Both the position numbers and the translations under genes were made by a program. Below, one piece after another: positions 36,441 to 45,515 of a stretch of DNA of 64,000 bases. Where the stretch lies: positions 124,001 through 188,000 of the forward strand of contig NZ_LKDW01000003.1 of NCBI RefSeq assembly GCF_001401805.1, written 5' to 3'. The stretch comes from Pseudoalteromonas sp. P1-25 (lineage in GTDB: Bacteria > Pseudomonadota > Gammaproteobacteria > Enterobacterales > Alteromonadaceae). The notes under the pieces are model-generated. The model searched no databases. It was not told the origin of the DNA and worked only from the letters and a program-made list of their open reading frames with translations. Every line of letters begins with the position of its first letter. The stretch's first letter is position 1.

Positions 36441-38108
36441 ATGAGTAACTTAAGCTTGAGAAATAAACTTTTGTTACTGGCTATTTTACCGTTGAGCTTG
36501 TTATTAATTAGCTTAATGGCCAGCTCGTACTATTTAGAATCGCAAAACCAGCAACAAAATTTTGAAACAATTAAGTCTAAACTCATTAAAGACAAACACA
36601 CGCTACTTGCCACTGAAGTGGAAATCGCAAGCAAGTTGGTACGCCATCAGTTGGATAACGGATCTACACAAAGTGTTAAAAATGTCCTTAGGGAGCTTAC
36701 TTTTGGTGACGACGGTTACTTTTTTATTTACGACACACGCGGCGTTAGCGTGTTCCATGCCCTGTTAGGAAGTGCTATTGAAGGGCAAAATAAAATAGGG
36801 ATGACAGACCCAAATGGTAAAAAAATAATTATTGGATTATTAGAGCAAGCACGTAAAGGTGGCGGGGCATTTAATTACCATTTTCAAAAGCCAAATACCA
36901 ATGGACTGGTAGAGAAAATAGGGTATGCCGTGATGATACCAGGTACCGATTGGATGATTGGCACCGGTGCCTATATGGATGATATACAAACAGAGCTTGC
37001 ATATTATAAACAGACTATGCAATCGCATACTCAAGAGAAAATCACCACCTTGTTATTAATTGCCTTATTTTGGGTTGTAGTTAGCGTTGTGGGCGCACTT
37101 TTAGCGTCTAACGCTATGGTTAAACCTATCCAAATAATGGGCCAAAGCTTAGATGATATTGCTAAAGGTGAAGGCGACTTAACAAAACGCCTAGCTATAC
37201 ATACGCATGATGAAATAGGGCAGTTGGGCGAATCGTTTAATGTGTTTGTTAGCAAGCTGCAAAGCATTATAAGTAATGTGGCTGATGTTACTAATGATGT
37301 AAAAAATGCTTCAAGCAATATTAATTCGCAAACAAAACTGTTTGAAAATAAACTACTTAATCATAACCACGAAACGGATTTGGTGGCCACAGCGATTACC
37401 GAAATGGCGGCCACTTCTCACGAAGTAGCTAAAAATACCACGCAAGTTGCTGAGTCTACTCAGACAGCAACACTAGAAGTGGCAAAAGCGCAAGAGTGCG
37501 TAGATATATCACTTAGTGAAGTTTCTAACCTTATGGGCGAAATTAACCTCGCTGCTGATCAGGTAAACTCTTTAAGTGAGCAATCTAAAAAAATTGACAG
37601 TGTACTTAGTGTAATAGGTGGCATTGCCGAGCAAACTAATTTGCTTGCCCTTAACGCGGCCATAGAAGCAGCACGTGCCGGTGAACAAGGTCGGGGTTTT
37701 GCCGTGGTGGCTGATGAAGTAAGAAGCTTAGCGAGTCGTACACAACTTAGCACCCATGAAATTAGTGAAATGCTAAGTGAGTTACATAACTTAGTGGGCG
37801 CCGCGGTAGATGCCATGCAGGCGAGCCAAGCAAGTTGTAATCGCTCAGTTGAGTCATCGCGCGATATATCGCAAAGTTTAGGTGCCGTGACTACGTCGGT
37901 TACCAGCATAAACGATATGAGTACGCAAATTGCGACCGCTGCAACAGAGCAAAGCTCAGTGACAGAAGAGATAAACCGTAATGTGTTTGCCATTCAAGAA
38001 ATTGTCAATGAACTAACTCAAGCAAGTAAAGCCACTTCTGAGGTTAGTCGAGATTTAGCTGGGCGCGGCGAGAGCTTAGGGCAATTAATAGGGCAGTTTA
38101 AGGTTTAA
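36441..38108 (+). CDS. Methyl-accepting chemotaxis protein with single Cache domain
   Basis: A 555-residue chemoreceptor: a first membrane helix (about 9-31), a periplasmic sCache_2-type sensor (about 35-190, with [16 protein letters not shown] and [18 protein letters not shown]), a second helix (about 198-218), a HAMP domain (about 220-272) and a cytoplasmic signalling domain. The conserved hairpin tip, [20 protein letters not shown], starts near residue 391. sCache_2 sensors often bind small organic acids, but the ligand cannot be read from sequence. It is a single gene with its own promoter, divergent from pel. Confidence 0.93.
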   Translation: MSNLSLRNKLLLLAILPLSLLLISLMASSYYLESQNQQQNFETIKSKLIKDKHTLLATEVEIASKLVRHQLDNGSTQSVKNVLRELTFGDDGYFFIYDTRGVSVFHALLGSAIEGQNKIGMTDPNGKKIIIGLLEQARKGGGAFNYHFQKPNTNGLVEKIGYAVMIPGTDWMIGTGAYMDDIQTELAYYKQTMQSHTQEKITTLLLIALFWVVVSVVGALLASNAMVKPIQIMGQSLDDIAKGEGDLTKRLAIHTHDEIGQLGESFNVFVSKLQSIISNVADVTNDVKNASSNINSQTKLFENKLLNHNHETDLVATAITEMAATSHEVAKNTTQVAESTQTATLEVAKAQECVDISLSEVSNLMGEINLAADQVNSLSEQSKKIDSVLSVIGGIAEQTNLLALNAAIEAARAGEQGRGFAVVADEVRSLASRTQLSTHEISEMLSELHNLVGAAVDAMQASQASCNRSVESSRDISQSLGAVTTSVTSINDMSTQIATAATEQSSVTEEINRNVFAIQEIVNELTQASKATSEVSRDLAGRGESLGQLIGQFKV

Positions 38109-38139
38109 AGTTTTAAACGGTATTGTTTAAATTACTAAT

Positions 38140-38164
38140 AGCCGCGACTTACGTTGCGGCTTTT
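38140..38164 (+). terminator. Chemoreceptor gene terminator
   Basis: GCCGC (38141-38145) pairs with GCGGC (38156-38160), with imperfect extension into the loop, followed by TTTT. A modest terminator just after the stop codon. Confidence 0.65.
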
Positions 38165-38181
38165 ATTATTGAAAGTACGCT

Positions 38182-38193
38182 AACCCTAGGGAA
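38182..38193. promoter_or_regulatory. CCCTAGGG palindrome upstream of the MarR gene
   Basis: AACCCTAGGGAA centres on a perfect 8-bp palindrome and resembles the MarR-type palindrome at 38822-38833 (TTGCCTAGGCAA). It lies about 60 bases before the MarR start, where an autoregulatory operator would be expected. Confidence 0.4.
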
Positions 38194-38251
38194 TTTTATT
38201 AATTATGTGTAGTCTATTACACGCATTTTAAATAAACTGAGTAACCCTTAT

Positions 38252-38728
38252 ATGCAACAAAGTATGCCTTCGATAAATAGCTGTAACCGAGCACAATTAA
38301 TACCTGAGCAAGATTTAGGGCGAGTAATTTCGTTTTTACGTTCAAAGCTTTCTAGCCATATTGATACACAGCTTCAGTCAATGGGTTTAACGTCGGCCCA
38401 ATATATTGTGGTGGTATTATTAGCAAAAGGCTCGGCAAATACATTAGCTGGGCTGTGTGAGCATATGGTTTACGATAAAGGGGCTATGAGCCGCTTGCTA
38501 AAGCGCCTAGAAGAAAAAGATCTTATAGCAAAAACTCAGTGCGAGTTCGATAAGCGCTCTACCATTTTAGGTTTAAGTGAAAAAGGCAAAGCCTTGTACC
38601 CGCAAATAATGCCTTTGGTAAATGAGGTATATGCTAAAGCGCTTAATGGATTCTCTGAAGATGAAAAACAGCAAGTTATAGATTTATTATTTAAAGCAAT
38701 AGCCAATTTAGACTCACCTACCGAATAG
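38252..38728 (+). CDS. MarR-family transcriptional regulator
   Basis: A 158-residue winged-helix regulator. The helix-turn-helix region is seen in ANTLAGLCEHMVYDKGAMSRLLKRLEEKDLI, and a DKRS sequence starts the wing. MarR proteins bind short palindromes as dimers and usually repress neighbouring genes until a small ligand binds. The gene precedes the kinase-like gene by 133 bases on the same strand, and related palindromes lie upstream of each. No strong ribosome-binding site is visible before ATG 38252, so a start some codons downstream is possible. Confidence 0.9.
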   Translation: MQQSMPSINSCNRAQLIPEQDLGRVISFLRSKLSSHIDTQLQSMGLTSAQYIVVVLLAKGSANTLAGLCEHMVYDKGAMSRLLKRLEEKDLIAKTQCEFDKRSTILGLSEKGKALYPQIMPLVNEVYAKALNGFSEDEKQQVIDLLFKAIANLDSPTE

Positions 38729-38821
38729 ATTATCAACATTTTAGCGATACTGTTTCAATAAAAACTTAGCCTGCTAAGTACTAGTTCTCATTGTGCGGCA
38801 AATCCAATCTTGTTAATATAG

Positions 38822-38833
38822 TTGCCTAGGCAA
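38822..38833. promoter_or_regulatory. MarR-type palindromic operator
   Basis: TTGCCTAGGCAA is a perfect 12-bp palindrome, extended by near-symmetric flanks (TAG/TTA). It fits the TTGCC-NN-GGCAA core of known MarR operators (E. coli marO). It lies 28 bases upstream of the kinase-like start, in promoter range, and just downstream of a MarR gene. Confidence 0.72.
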
Positions 38834-38861
38834 TTAAAGTTATCATCTTGTTAGGTTTGTT

Positions 38862-39611
38862 ATGATTGAAAATAAGTTGTTATCACAATTACAGCAGCAG
38901 TTTCCTGAACATGTATTTATGCAACAGTATTTAAGTGTTGTTCATAAAGGGCGTTTTGCGAACGCAATTGTATACAGGTACAAAGATGATACGTTTGACT
39001 TAATAGTAAAAGACTTTAGCCAAAGCCCGTGGTTTATCCGTAAAACCTTTGCCAAGCTTTCTGTAAATCAAGAATTTAAAGGGTTGAGCCGCTTAGCACA
39101 GCTTGATGCAGTTGCTAATCGGTTTAGCCGTTTATCTCCGATAGCGGTGGCGTATGACTACATAGAAGGCACGCCGCTTAGCAGCTTAATACAGCAGGGT
39201 AAGACGTTGCCTGTTGAGTTTTTTATTGAGCTTGAACGCCAAGTTGCAAAAATGCACCGCCTAGGCATTGTGCATTTAGATTTACGTAATATGGGCAATA
39301 TATTATGTGGTAGCGATGGCAAGCCTTATATCATTGATTTTCAGTCAACCATTAGCTTTTCGCGCTTTGCGCGTTGGTTGCAGCGTTTTATGCGCGGCTG
39401 CGACATGTCGGGCGTATACAAAGCGTGGGATAAGCTAAGTAGTACACCTTTGCCGCGTGCTAAGCAGCAGTATTTGCAGCGTTTTAACCATGTTCGTAAG
39501 CGATGGATATTCAAAGGCTACCCAATACAACGTGCATATGCATGGGGTGCTGCAATGGTCACGCAGTTTGTGGACTCTGACCTAATACGTAACTTAACCG
39601 ATAGATTTTAA
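38862..39611 (+). CDS. Kinase-like protein (RIO/lipopolysaccharide-kinase type fold)
   Basis: A 249-residue protein with a protein-kinase-like core: a candidate ATP lysine K50 in LIVKDF, a catalytic-loop motif HLDLRNMGNIL (H138, D140, N146) and a metal-binding Asp in IIDFQ (D159). The fold resembles RIO kinases or WaaP/KdkA lipopolysaccharide kinases rather than Hanks-type kinases. Spacing from D140 to N146 is one residue longer than the usual catalytic loop. The C-terminal 80 residues are basic and aromatic, which would suit membrane or lipid association. No signal peptide is seen. The target is unknown. Control by the neighbouring MarR protein is likely from the upstream palindrome. Confidence 0.72.
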   Translation: MIENKLLSQLQQQFPEHVFMQQYLSVVHKGRFANAIVYRYKDDTFDLIVKDFSQSPWFIRKTFAKLSVNQEFKGLSRLAQLDAVANRFSRLSPIAVAYDYIEGTPLSSLIQQGKTLPVEFFIELERQVAKMHRLGIVHLDLRNMGNILCGSDGKPYIIDFQSTISFSRFARWLQRFMRGCDMSGVYKAWDKLSSTPLPRAKQQYLQRFNHVRKRWIFKGYPIQRAYAWGAAMVTQFVDSDLIRNLTDRF

Positions 39612-39637
39612 TTCCTCTTTTTTCATTGTGTAACTTT

Positions 39638-39670
39638 GCCCGTAACCGCTTAGCGTTATGGGCTTTTTTT
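39638..39670 (+). terminator. Terminator after the kinase-like gene
   Basis: GCCCGTAAC (39638-39646) pairs with GTTATGGGC (39655-39663), including a G-T pair, followed by seven T residues. Confidence 0.88.
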
Positions 39671-39879
39671 GGCTAAAAATAAGGCCAATTACTTCTTTTT
39701 TAATTTTTAAAATAAACAGTAGTATCGCGGGTGTTTTTGCCCCTACAATGCGCAAAAAAATGAGTGCAGTTTCAAATGCTAAAGCTTAAAGTGCTTTAAT
39801 AAGTTTAGGTTTTTTCTGCAATTTTTTATTGTTCAAGTAAACTATAAGCAATGTGCATTTTTAAATTTAAGGTTTCAAG

Positions 39880-41232
39880 ATGATTGAGTATCCAGTCGAC
39901 CAACTACCGCAGCTAATAAACGATTTATTACAATGCGAAACACACGCACAAAAAAGCCAGCTTTTAGCCGATGCACAGCTTAATTTATCTACTGAGCATT
40001 TATCACTACTTTTTGAAGCCATACCCAAAGAGCAGCGCCTAGAAATTTGGCAACTATTAGATAAAGACACGCAACACGAAATATTTGTCACCCTCAGTGA
40101 TGACAGCTGTTTATGGTTACTACAAACCTTAGATGATAGCGAGGCGTACGCGTTATTAGATGAAGTAAATGTTGAGGAGTTACTTGAGCTTGAAGAGGTT
40201 ATCCCTGAGCGCTTTGTTGATTATGCAAAAAAGCAACTCGATGAAGCACAAACCAAACAATACGATCTTGCTCAACAGTATTCGCCTGAGCAATTAGGCC
40301 ACTGGGCTGGTTTCGACTTTTTAAAAATAACCGAAAAAGTAACAATAGCAGGTGTTAAAAAACTACTGCAAAAAGGGTTGCCGCAATACAGCGAAGTGGT
40401 GTATTTAGTTAGCCGCCAAGGCAGCCTAATAGGTGAACTTGCAATAAATGATTTAATAAAAGCCGATGAAGGCGATAACCTATTGGCGCTGGCAAACTAT
40501 GACTTTTCATCATTACATGCAGATGATGATTTATACGAAGCGGCAGAAGTGGTTATTCACAGTGAAAAAATGGCGATGCCGGTGGTTAATAGTGATAATA
40601 AATTGGTAGGGCGTTTAACCATTAGCGCGGCATACGAATTACGCCAAGAAATTGCCGATGAAGCCGCGGCAAAAGCCGGTGGTTTACGTGAAGACGAAGA
40701 CCTGTTTGCGAGTGTCAAAAAGAGTGCTAAAAACCGCGGAATTTGGTTGGGTATAAATTTAGCGACGGCGTTTTTAGCATCGTGGTTTATAGGTTTGTTT
40801 GGCGCAACAATAGAGCAAGTTGTGGCCCTGGCGGTGCTTATGCCTGTGGTGGCCTCTATGGGCGGAATTGCGGGTAGTCAAACGTTAACAGTAATAGTGC
40901 GCGGTTTAGCGCTTGGGCAAGTCACCGACTCTAACCGCAATGCACTTTTAAAAAAGGAGCTACGGGTAGGCGCTGTAAATGGTTTGGTGTGGGCCTTAGT
41001 GATTGGCGGGTTAACTTTTGCTTGGTTTAGCGACACCATGCTTAGCATTACAATTACCATTGCGATATTGCTCAACTTAGTTGCTGCGTCGTTAGCTGGG
41101 GTTGTTATACCGTCTATTTTAGACAAAATGAAAATAGACCCTGCGCTTTCTGGTTCGGTAATATTAACCACTGTGACCGATATAGTCGGGTTTGTGACCT
41201 TTTTAGGGTTAGGCAGTTTATTACTGCTTTAA
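39880..41232 (+). CDS. mgtE: Magnesium transporter MgtE
   Basis: A 450-residue Mg2+ channel/transporter. The N-terminal helical MgtE_N domain (about 1-130) and a tandem CBS region (about 135-260) act as the cytosolic magnesium sensor. Five membrane helices follow from about 288, with conserved GIAGSQTLTVIVRGLALG in the pore region. It lies alone between two terminators. The 209 bases upstream show no magnesium riboswitch that I can recognise. Confidence 0.94.
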   Translation: MIEYPVDQLPQLINDLLQCETHAQKSQLLADAQLNLSTEHLSLLFEAIPKEQRLEIWQLLDKDTQHEIFVTLSDDSCLWLLQTLDDSEAYALLDEVNVEELLELEEVIPERFVDYAKKQLDEAQTKQYDLAQQYSPEQLGHWAGFDFLKITEKVTIAGVKKLLQKGLPQYSEVVYLVSRQGSLIGELAINDLIKADEGDNLLALANYDFSSLHADDDLYEAAEVVIHSEKMAMPVVNSDNKLVGRLTISAAYELRQEIADEAAAKAGGLREDEDLFASVKKSAKNRGIWLGINLATAFLASWFIGLFGATIEQVVALAVLMPVVASMGGIAGSQTLTVIVRGLALGQVTDSNRNALLKKELRVGAVNGLVWALVIGGLTFAWFSDTMLSITITIAILLNLVAASLAGVVIPSILDKMKIDPALSGSVILTTVTDIVGFVTFLGLGSLLLL

Positions 41233-41242
41233 GCTATAAAAC

Positions 41243-41269
41243 AACAAAGCCGCATTAAGCGGCTTTGTT
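41243..41269. terminator. Bidirectional terminator between mgtE and mscS
   Basis: AACAAAGCCGC (41243-41253) pairs with GCGGCTTTGTT (41259-41269) around ATTAA. A/T runs on each side suit both of the convergent genes. Confidence 0.88.
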
Positions 41270-41274
41270 TGTTA

Positions 41275-42108
41275 TTACAAATGCGCGTTGTTATTAATAG
41301 TCACTACGCGTTGCGGGAACGGTATTTCTATCTCAGCGCCATTAATGGCTTTATAAACACCAGCATTAATAGCTAGTTTGGTTTCTATAATTTTGGTTGT
41401 AGGTACCCAATAGCGATAACTAATGGTAACGCCGCTATCGGCAAAGCGTTCTATACCCACTTGTGATAGGGGATTTTGAGCGACCTGGTCATGGGCCTTT
41501 AACACTTCTTCAATAAGGCTAACAGCGGTATCAGCGCATGCAGTGTAGGCTATGTCTATTTCTCCTTTAACTAACGAGTAGCTAAAGGAGTTATGAATAA
41601 TTTCACCCACTATGTGCTTATTAGGAATCGTGATCTCTACTTTCTCTTCATCAATTAAAATGGTGTAACCCAGCTCAATTGTTTTTACTTGGCCGCTGAC
41701 CCCTTTTACTTCAATGGTATCGCCTACCACAAAGGGACGCGTGGCAATAATAGCAAGGCCTGCGCCATAGTTTGAAAGCATTCCTTGTAAGGCTAAACCC
41801 GCACCTAGAGAGGCGGCACCTATAGCCGCTACAAAGGGGGTAACACTAATGCCTATTTTGCCAAGCGCTATAACGATGACCATCACAATAAGTAATACTT
41901 TTACCACGTTACTCACAAAACTGGTAAGTGTGACATCTACATTGTGACGAGCCATCAATTTTGCGACTAGGTTTGAGAGTTTTTTTGCAACCCACAAACC
42001 TAATATAAGTATAAGAATGGCGCCCACAATTTGCATGCTGTAGGTAACCAAATACTCAGTGAGCATGGTGTAGTATTTTTCAAATTGTTCTATTTCAGAA
42101 CTGATCAT
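41275..42108 (-). CDS. Small-conductance mechanosensitive channel (MscS family)
   Basis: A 277-residue MscS/YggB-type channel that opens under membrane tension to release solutes on hypo-osmotic shock, a common need in marine bacteria. Three N-terminal helices end in the pore-lining TM3 with Gly/Ala packing (GAASLGAGLALQGMLSNYGAG), followed by the beta domain (GDTIEVKGVSGQVKTIELGY) and an alpha/beta C-terminal domain. Length matches the family (286 in E. coli). It is 36 bases downstream of the lrgAB pair on the same strand and may share its transcript. Confidence 0.93.
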   Translation of the reverse strand: MISSEIEQFEKYYTMLTEYLVTYSMQIVGAILILILGLWVAKKLSNLVAKLMARHNVDVTLTSFVSNVVKVLLIVMVIVIALGKIGISVTPFVAAIGAASLGAGLALQGMLSNYGAGLAIIATRPFVVGDTIEVKGVSGQVKTIELGYTILIDEEKVEITIPNKHIVGEIIHNSFSYSLVKGEIDIAYTACADTAVSLIEEVLKAHDQVAQNPLSQVGIERFADSGVTISYRYWVPTTKIIETKLAINAGVYKAINGAEIEIPFPQRVVTINNNAHL

Positions 42109-42144
42109 AGTGGGCTCTTTATATTGCGTAATTATTTTTGCTAA

Positions 42145-42864
42145 CTATAGCAAAGTGTTGATTAAAAATGGATATAGCACAGGGACGATAATTGCCGTTA
42201 GTAGTGCACTTAAGGCCATAGCAACTGAGGAAAGTGCGCCTATTTTTGGGTGTTCAGCAAGAGCTGCCGCGGTGCCTATAGCATGGCAAGCGGTTCCCAT
42301 TGCTACACCTTGAGCTTGGTGATTATAAACACCCACCCACTTAATGAGCATTAAGCCAAAGAGCGCACCGAGTAATCCAATAAAAATAACTAACGCGGCG
42401 GCAAGTGAGCTAATCCCCCCTAAAGACTCCGTAACTATTAACGAGATAGGCGTAGTTACACTTAATGCAGCTACGGATGCGCTTAAGTTAGCAGGAACAT
42501 CAAATAAAATACTTAAAATAAAGGCCACAACCGTGGCGTTAATAATACCTAAGCTACATGTACTTACTATTAAAAGAAGATTTTTTCTGACATGAATAAA
42601 TTGCTGGTATAAGGGTAAGGCTAGGGCCACTATAGCGGGCTCTAATAGCCAACTAAGTAGTTGGCTGTGAGCAAAAAAATCAGCATAAGGTAAGCTTAAA
42701 TTAACCAGCACTAAGGCAATAATCGCAATACTTAAAAACACCGGGTTGGTGAGCGACTTCACTACACTGTGCTGCCAGCGTTTATTAAACGCTCTTAATA
42801 GTAAAAACAGCATAATAATAGCGGGGGTCGTTAAGTACCAAAGCGTTACGTGCTGTTCAGTCAT
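42145..42864 (-). CDS. lrgB: LrgB/CidB-family membrane protein
   Basis: A 239-residue protein with about seven helices, of the LrgB family (YohK in E. coli). It pairs with the small LrgA protein in a system first described as controlling murein hydrolase export and cell lysis, and in other organisms linked to pyruvate or glycolate transport. Family sequence is clear in ATTPISLIVTESLGGISSLAA and GVAMGTACHAIGTAAALAEHP. ATG 42864 overlaps the end of lrgA by eight bases; an upstream TTG at 42894 is rejected as it would lie well inside lrgA. Confidence 0.92.
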   Translation of the reverse strand: MTEQHVTLWYLTTPAIIMLFLLLRAFNKRWQHSVVKSLTNPVFLSIAIIALVLVNLSLPYADFFAHSQLLSWLLEPAIVALALPLYQQFIHVRKNLLLIVSTCSLGIINATVVAFILSILFDVPANLSASVAALSVTTPISLIVTESLGGISSLAAALVIFIGLLGALFGLMLIKWVGVYNHQAQGVAMGTACHAIGTAAALAEHPKIGALSSVAMALSALLTAIIVPVLYPFLINTLL

Positions 42865-43210
42865 TGTTATGTTTCCCTTTTTTGTAGCTAACAACGCTAC
42901 TTACCAGTAATAGTGTACTGGTAGGAACGAGCAAAATAACGAACACTAAATACGGCCAATGCAGTTTTATAAGTGCTATGTGCTCGATAAAGCCCACGCC
43001 TGCAGGTATAAAAAATATTGGCATAATATTCAAAATAGGGGAGGCGCAGGGCTTAATATGGTGCTCTTTAACTACACCTAACAGTAGTAAACTTAGTAAG
43101 ATAACCATGCCAAGGAGGGGGGCAGGAAAGCTGCCACCTATCAAATGCATTATTAATTTAGCACACCCTAAACACAGTAAAATAATTGCACTGCTAAGCA
43201 AGTACTTCAT
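42857..43210 (-). CDS. lrgA: LrgA/CidA-family holin-like protein
   Basis: A 117-residue, four-helix membrane protein of the LrgA/CidA (YohJ) family. The signature FPAPLLGMVILLSLLLLG lies at about 28-45, and MPIFFIPAGVGFIEH at about 63-77. It acts together with the overlapping lrgB gene downstream. No LytTR or LysR-type regulator, often found beside lrgAB, is adjacent here. Confidence 0.92.
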   Translation of the reverse strand: MKYLLSSAIILLCLGCAKLIMHLIGGSFPAPLLGMVILLSLLLLGVVKEHHIKPCASPILNIMPIFFIPAGVGFIEHIALIKLHWPYLVFVILLVPTSTLLLVSSVVSYKKGKHNND

Positions 43211-43282
43211 GATAATGGCTCATTAGTATATAAAAAAGCTAACGTTAGCAAATCCACCCCATTTTTAAATGCGAACTTAGTC

Positions 43283-44074
43283 TTACCAGCGTTTAGAGTT
43301 TGCATAGTTTATATCTGCTTTCCCTTTTGTTTTGGCGATCGCTTTTTTTGTGTTGGGGTTGAGTAGCAAACGAACTTGGCTAAACGTTTCTTTAGCTAAT
43401 ATTTTTCGTTGGTTTGTTGCATAGCTTTGCTGAGTAACGCGCTTTATAGCGGCCAGTGTGTCGGGGGAGCGCTCTAGTAATGTATTTAACATACGTTGGG
43501 TGGCTTGCTCTGTATTACTTGTTAGCTCTGTGACTAATCCAAGCTCGTAAGCTTTTTGCGCATTAATAGGGTTTGCGTGGCTTGCAAGCCAAAGCGCTTG
43601 GTCACGTTTTAATAAACCAGCTAGCACTGCATTGGCACCCATATCGGGGCATAATCCCCAGCGCGCTTCCATAATGGCCAGCTTTGCTTGAATATCAACA
43701 ATTCTGTAATCGGCGCCTAGCGCTATTTGTAGCCCACCTCCTAAACAATTTCCATTTATTTGTGCAATAACTGGTACGCTTAAAGATTGCCATCCCAGCA
43801 CCACTTTTTGCGCTAGGTTTTGATTGCCTGGCAACCATTTGAATAGCAGCTTTACAATATTCAAAGGTGAAGCCATAACGCCTGCAACATCAAGCCCTGA
43901 GCAAAAATGCTCACCGTCACCTTTTATCACTACAGCGCGAACACGCTTATCTTTTTTGATACGTTTAATTGTGTTGTTTAATTGCATAAACATATCAAAG
44001 CTAAGTGCATTTTGTTTTTCTGCGCGGCTTAGAGTAACGTTAGCAATGCCTTGTTGTATTTCTAGTTTTATCAT
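43283..44074 (-). CDS. Enoyl-CoA hydratase/isomerase family protein
   Basis: A 263-residue crotonase-fold protein. The oxyanion-hole motifs are present as HFCSGLDVAGVM and INGNCLGGGLQIALGADYR, followed by MEARWGLCPDMG, where the acidic residues (E and D) are placed as in hydratases and isomerases of the family. A typical KAYELGLV helix follows. It is probably an enoyl-CoA hydratase or isomerase in fatty-acid or related catabolism; the exact reaction is not readable. It stands alone, with no other beta-oxidation gene nearby. Confidence 0.88.
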   Translation of the reverse strand: MIKLEIQQGIANVTLSRAEKQNALSFDMFMQLNNTIKRIKKDKRVRAVVIKGDGEHFCSGLDVAGVMASPLNIVKLLFKWLPGNQNLAQKVVLGWQSLSVPVIAQINGNCLGGGLQIALGADYRIVDIQAKLAIMEARWGLCPDMGANAVLAGLLKRDQALWLASHANPINAQKAYELGLVTELTSNTEQATQRMLNTLLERSPDTLAAIKRVTQQSYATNQRKILAKETFSQVRLLLNPNTKKAIAKTKGKADINYANSKRW

Positions 44075-44323
44075 TGCGCTCTCCTATTAGCGTGTGTTTG
44101 AGCTTATGACGTACGCAGTGCTAAGTAAAGTAACAGTTTGTTTTATAATACAAAATAAATTGAATTATTTTTAACTTTTTTAGTCAAAGTACGTTGAATC
44201 TTATTCAAGCTTAACCACACATGAGCTGGTAACAAAAAAGTCATTATTTTTTGGTGTTTTTTCTCAAATCACAGATGAGTTTTGGTATTATGTGTGCACT
44301 TAAAATGCATTGAGGTTTTACCC

Positions 44324-44653
44324 ATGTCAGGCCCACGTTTATACAGCGAAGAAGAAGTTACCCATCAAGCGTACGATATTTTTTTAGAGCTGGCGCCAAA
44401 TAATCTTAGCGAGCAAGATGTTGAAGACTTTAACGAATACCGAGAAGAACTTGGGTTTATTGAAGAGGGCGAACCTGATGCGCAATGGCAAGACTTTGTA
44501 GCACTTGAAATAGAGCCGGAGTTATTTGTACAGGTGTTAGTGGGGTTAGAGTTTGAAAACGAAGATGTGTTGTTTGCAAAAATTTTAATTAGCCGTGATA
44601 AAGACGCGCCGTTTTGTCATATTTTGTGGAAAGAAACAGAGCACGCTGAGTAA
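44324..44653 (+). CDS. HI1450/YciU family acidic protein (putative DNA mimic)
   Basis: A 109-residue, very acidic protein (about 29 Asp/Glu against 6 Lys/Arg) that matches the UPF0263 family of Haemophilus HI1450 and E. coli YciU. Conserved parts are AYDIFLELAPNNL, the WQDFVALEIEPE region, VLVGLEFEN and FAKILISR with a HILWK end. HI1450 was proposed from its structure to mimic double-stranded DNA and to bind the HU protein. ATG 44324 has GAGG at 44312-44315; an upstream ATG at 44282 is not supported by the alignment. Two further genes follow on the same strand. Confidence 0.85.
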   Translation: MSGPRLYSEEEVTHQAYDIFLELAPNNLSEQDVEDFNEYREELGFIEEGEPDAQWQDFVALEIEPELFVQVLVGLEFENEDVLFAKILISRDKDAPFCHILWKETEHAE

Positions 44654-44686
44654 GCAGTTTTGTTTGTATGTGCCAGAGAGTTTACC

Positions 44687-45499
44687 GTGCATAAGTATTT
44701 ACTATTCGTGTTTTTAATAATGTGCAGCCGTTGTTGGGCTGTTGACCCATTTGAAGACTTTCATGAATATGGACAACTCTCTGATGAAGAAATTCACGAG
44801 CTGCATAAAGGCGAAATGCTTTATGGCGATACTGAATTTGGCTTGATTTTAAGTAAAGGTAATACTAACTCCACTAGTTTTAAATTTAGAGGAAATTTAT
44901 ACCAAGACTTCGAAAACTGGCGCAATCAGTTTAAATTAGACACTTTATATAAACGCGATGAAAATGACGACACAGGGCAAACAGACGTAACAGCAGATCG
45001 TATTTTTGTCTCAGCCCAGGGTAACTACAAGGTGGGGGTTAAAAATTCTTCATTTTTTATTTACGGTGACTACGAAGAAGATAAATTTAGCGGTCTAGAA
45101 TACAAAAGTACAGTCGCTACTGGTTATGGTGCCAGAGTATATCAAGGTGTAAAAAATAAAGTAGATATTGATATTGGCCCCGGTCTATATCGCTCAGTGG
45201 CTGATGATGAGTCAGAAGTAAGTGAAGAAGATGAAAACAAAACCGGTTATTTAGTACGTATTGCAATGCAGTGGGAACGTTTGGTATCAAAGCGTACGCG
45301 CTTTAATCAAGATGTGAGTATTGAACAGTCTTTATCGGGGTTAAATTCACGTTTGAAGTCAGAAACCGCTTTGATTAGTCAAGTCATAGGCGCGGTATCG
45401 TTAAAGTTTGCCTACATGTATCGTTATAACTCAAAACCTGAAGACGATAATCTTAAATACGACTCAGAATTAAGCGCCACGTTGGTGTACAGTTTTTAA
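44687..45499 (+). CDS. DUF481 outer-membrane beta-barrel protein
   Basis: A 270-residue secreted protein. A signal peptide (about 1-18, ending CWA) is followed by a short acidic segment and a DUF481 barrel (about 50-270) with repeated strands such as GDTEFGLILSKGNTNSTSFKF and a C-terminal aromatic end (LSATLVYSF). DUF481 proteins are salt- or acid-induced outer-membrane proteins of unknown function. The start is GTG 44687 with a GAGAG ribosome-binding site; upstream codons would spoil the signal peptide. It follows the HI1450-like gene by 33 bases. Confidence 0.85.
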   Translation: MHKYLLFVFLIMCSRCWAVDPFEDFHEYGQLSDEEIHELHKGEMLYGDTEFGLILSKGNTNSTSFKFRGNLYQDFENWRNQFKLDTLYKRDENDDTGQTDVTADRIFVSAQGNYKVGVKNSSFFIYGDYEEDKFSGLEYKSTVATGYGARVYQGVKNKVDIDIGPGLYRSVADDESEVSEEDENKTGYLVRIAMQWERLVSKRTRFNQDVSIEQSLSGLNSRLKSETALISQVIGAVSLKFAYMYRYNSKPEDDNLKYDSELSATLVYSF

Positions 45500-45515
45500 T
45501 AATAAAGAGAGCGTT

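Noticed and set aside
37559..37993. A 144-codon antisense frame inside the chemoreceptor
   Set aside because: It mirrors the biased codons of the strongly conserved signalling domain; the sense protein is clearly the real one.
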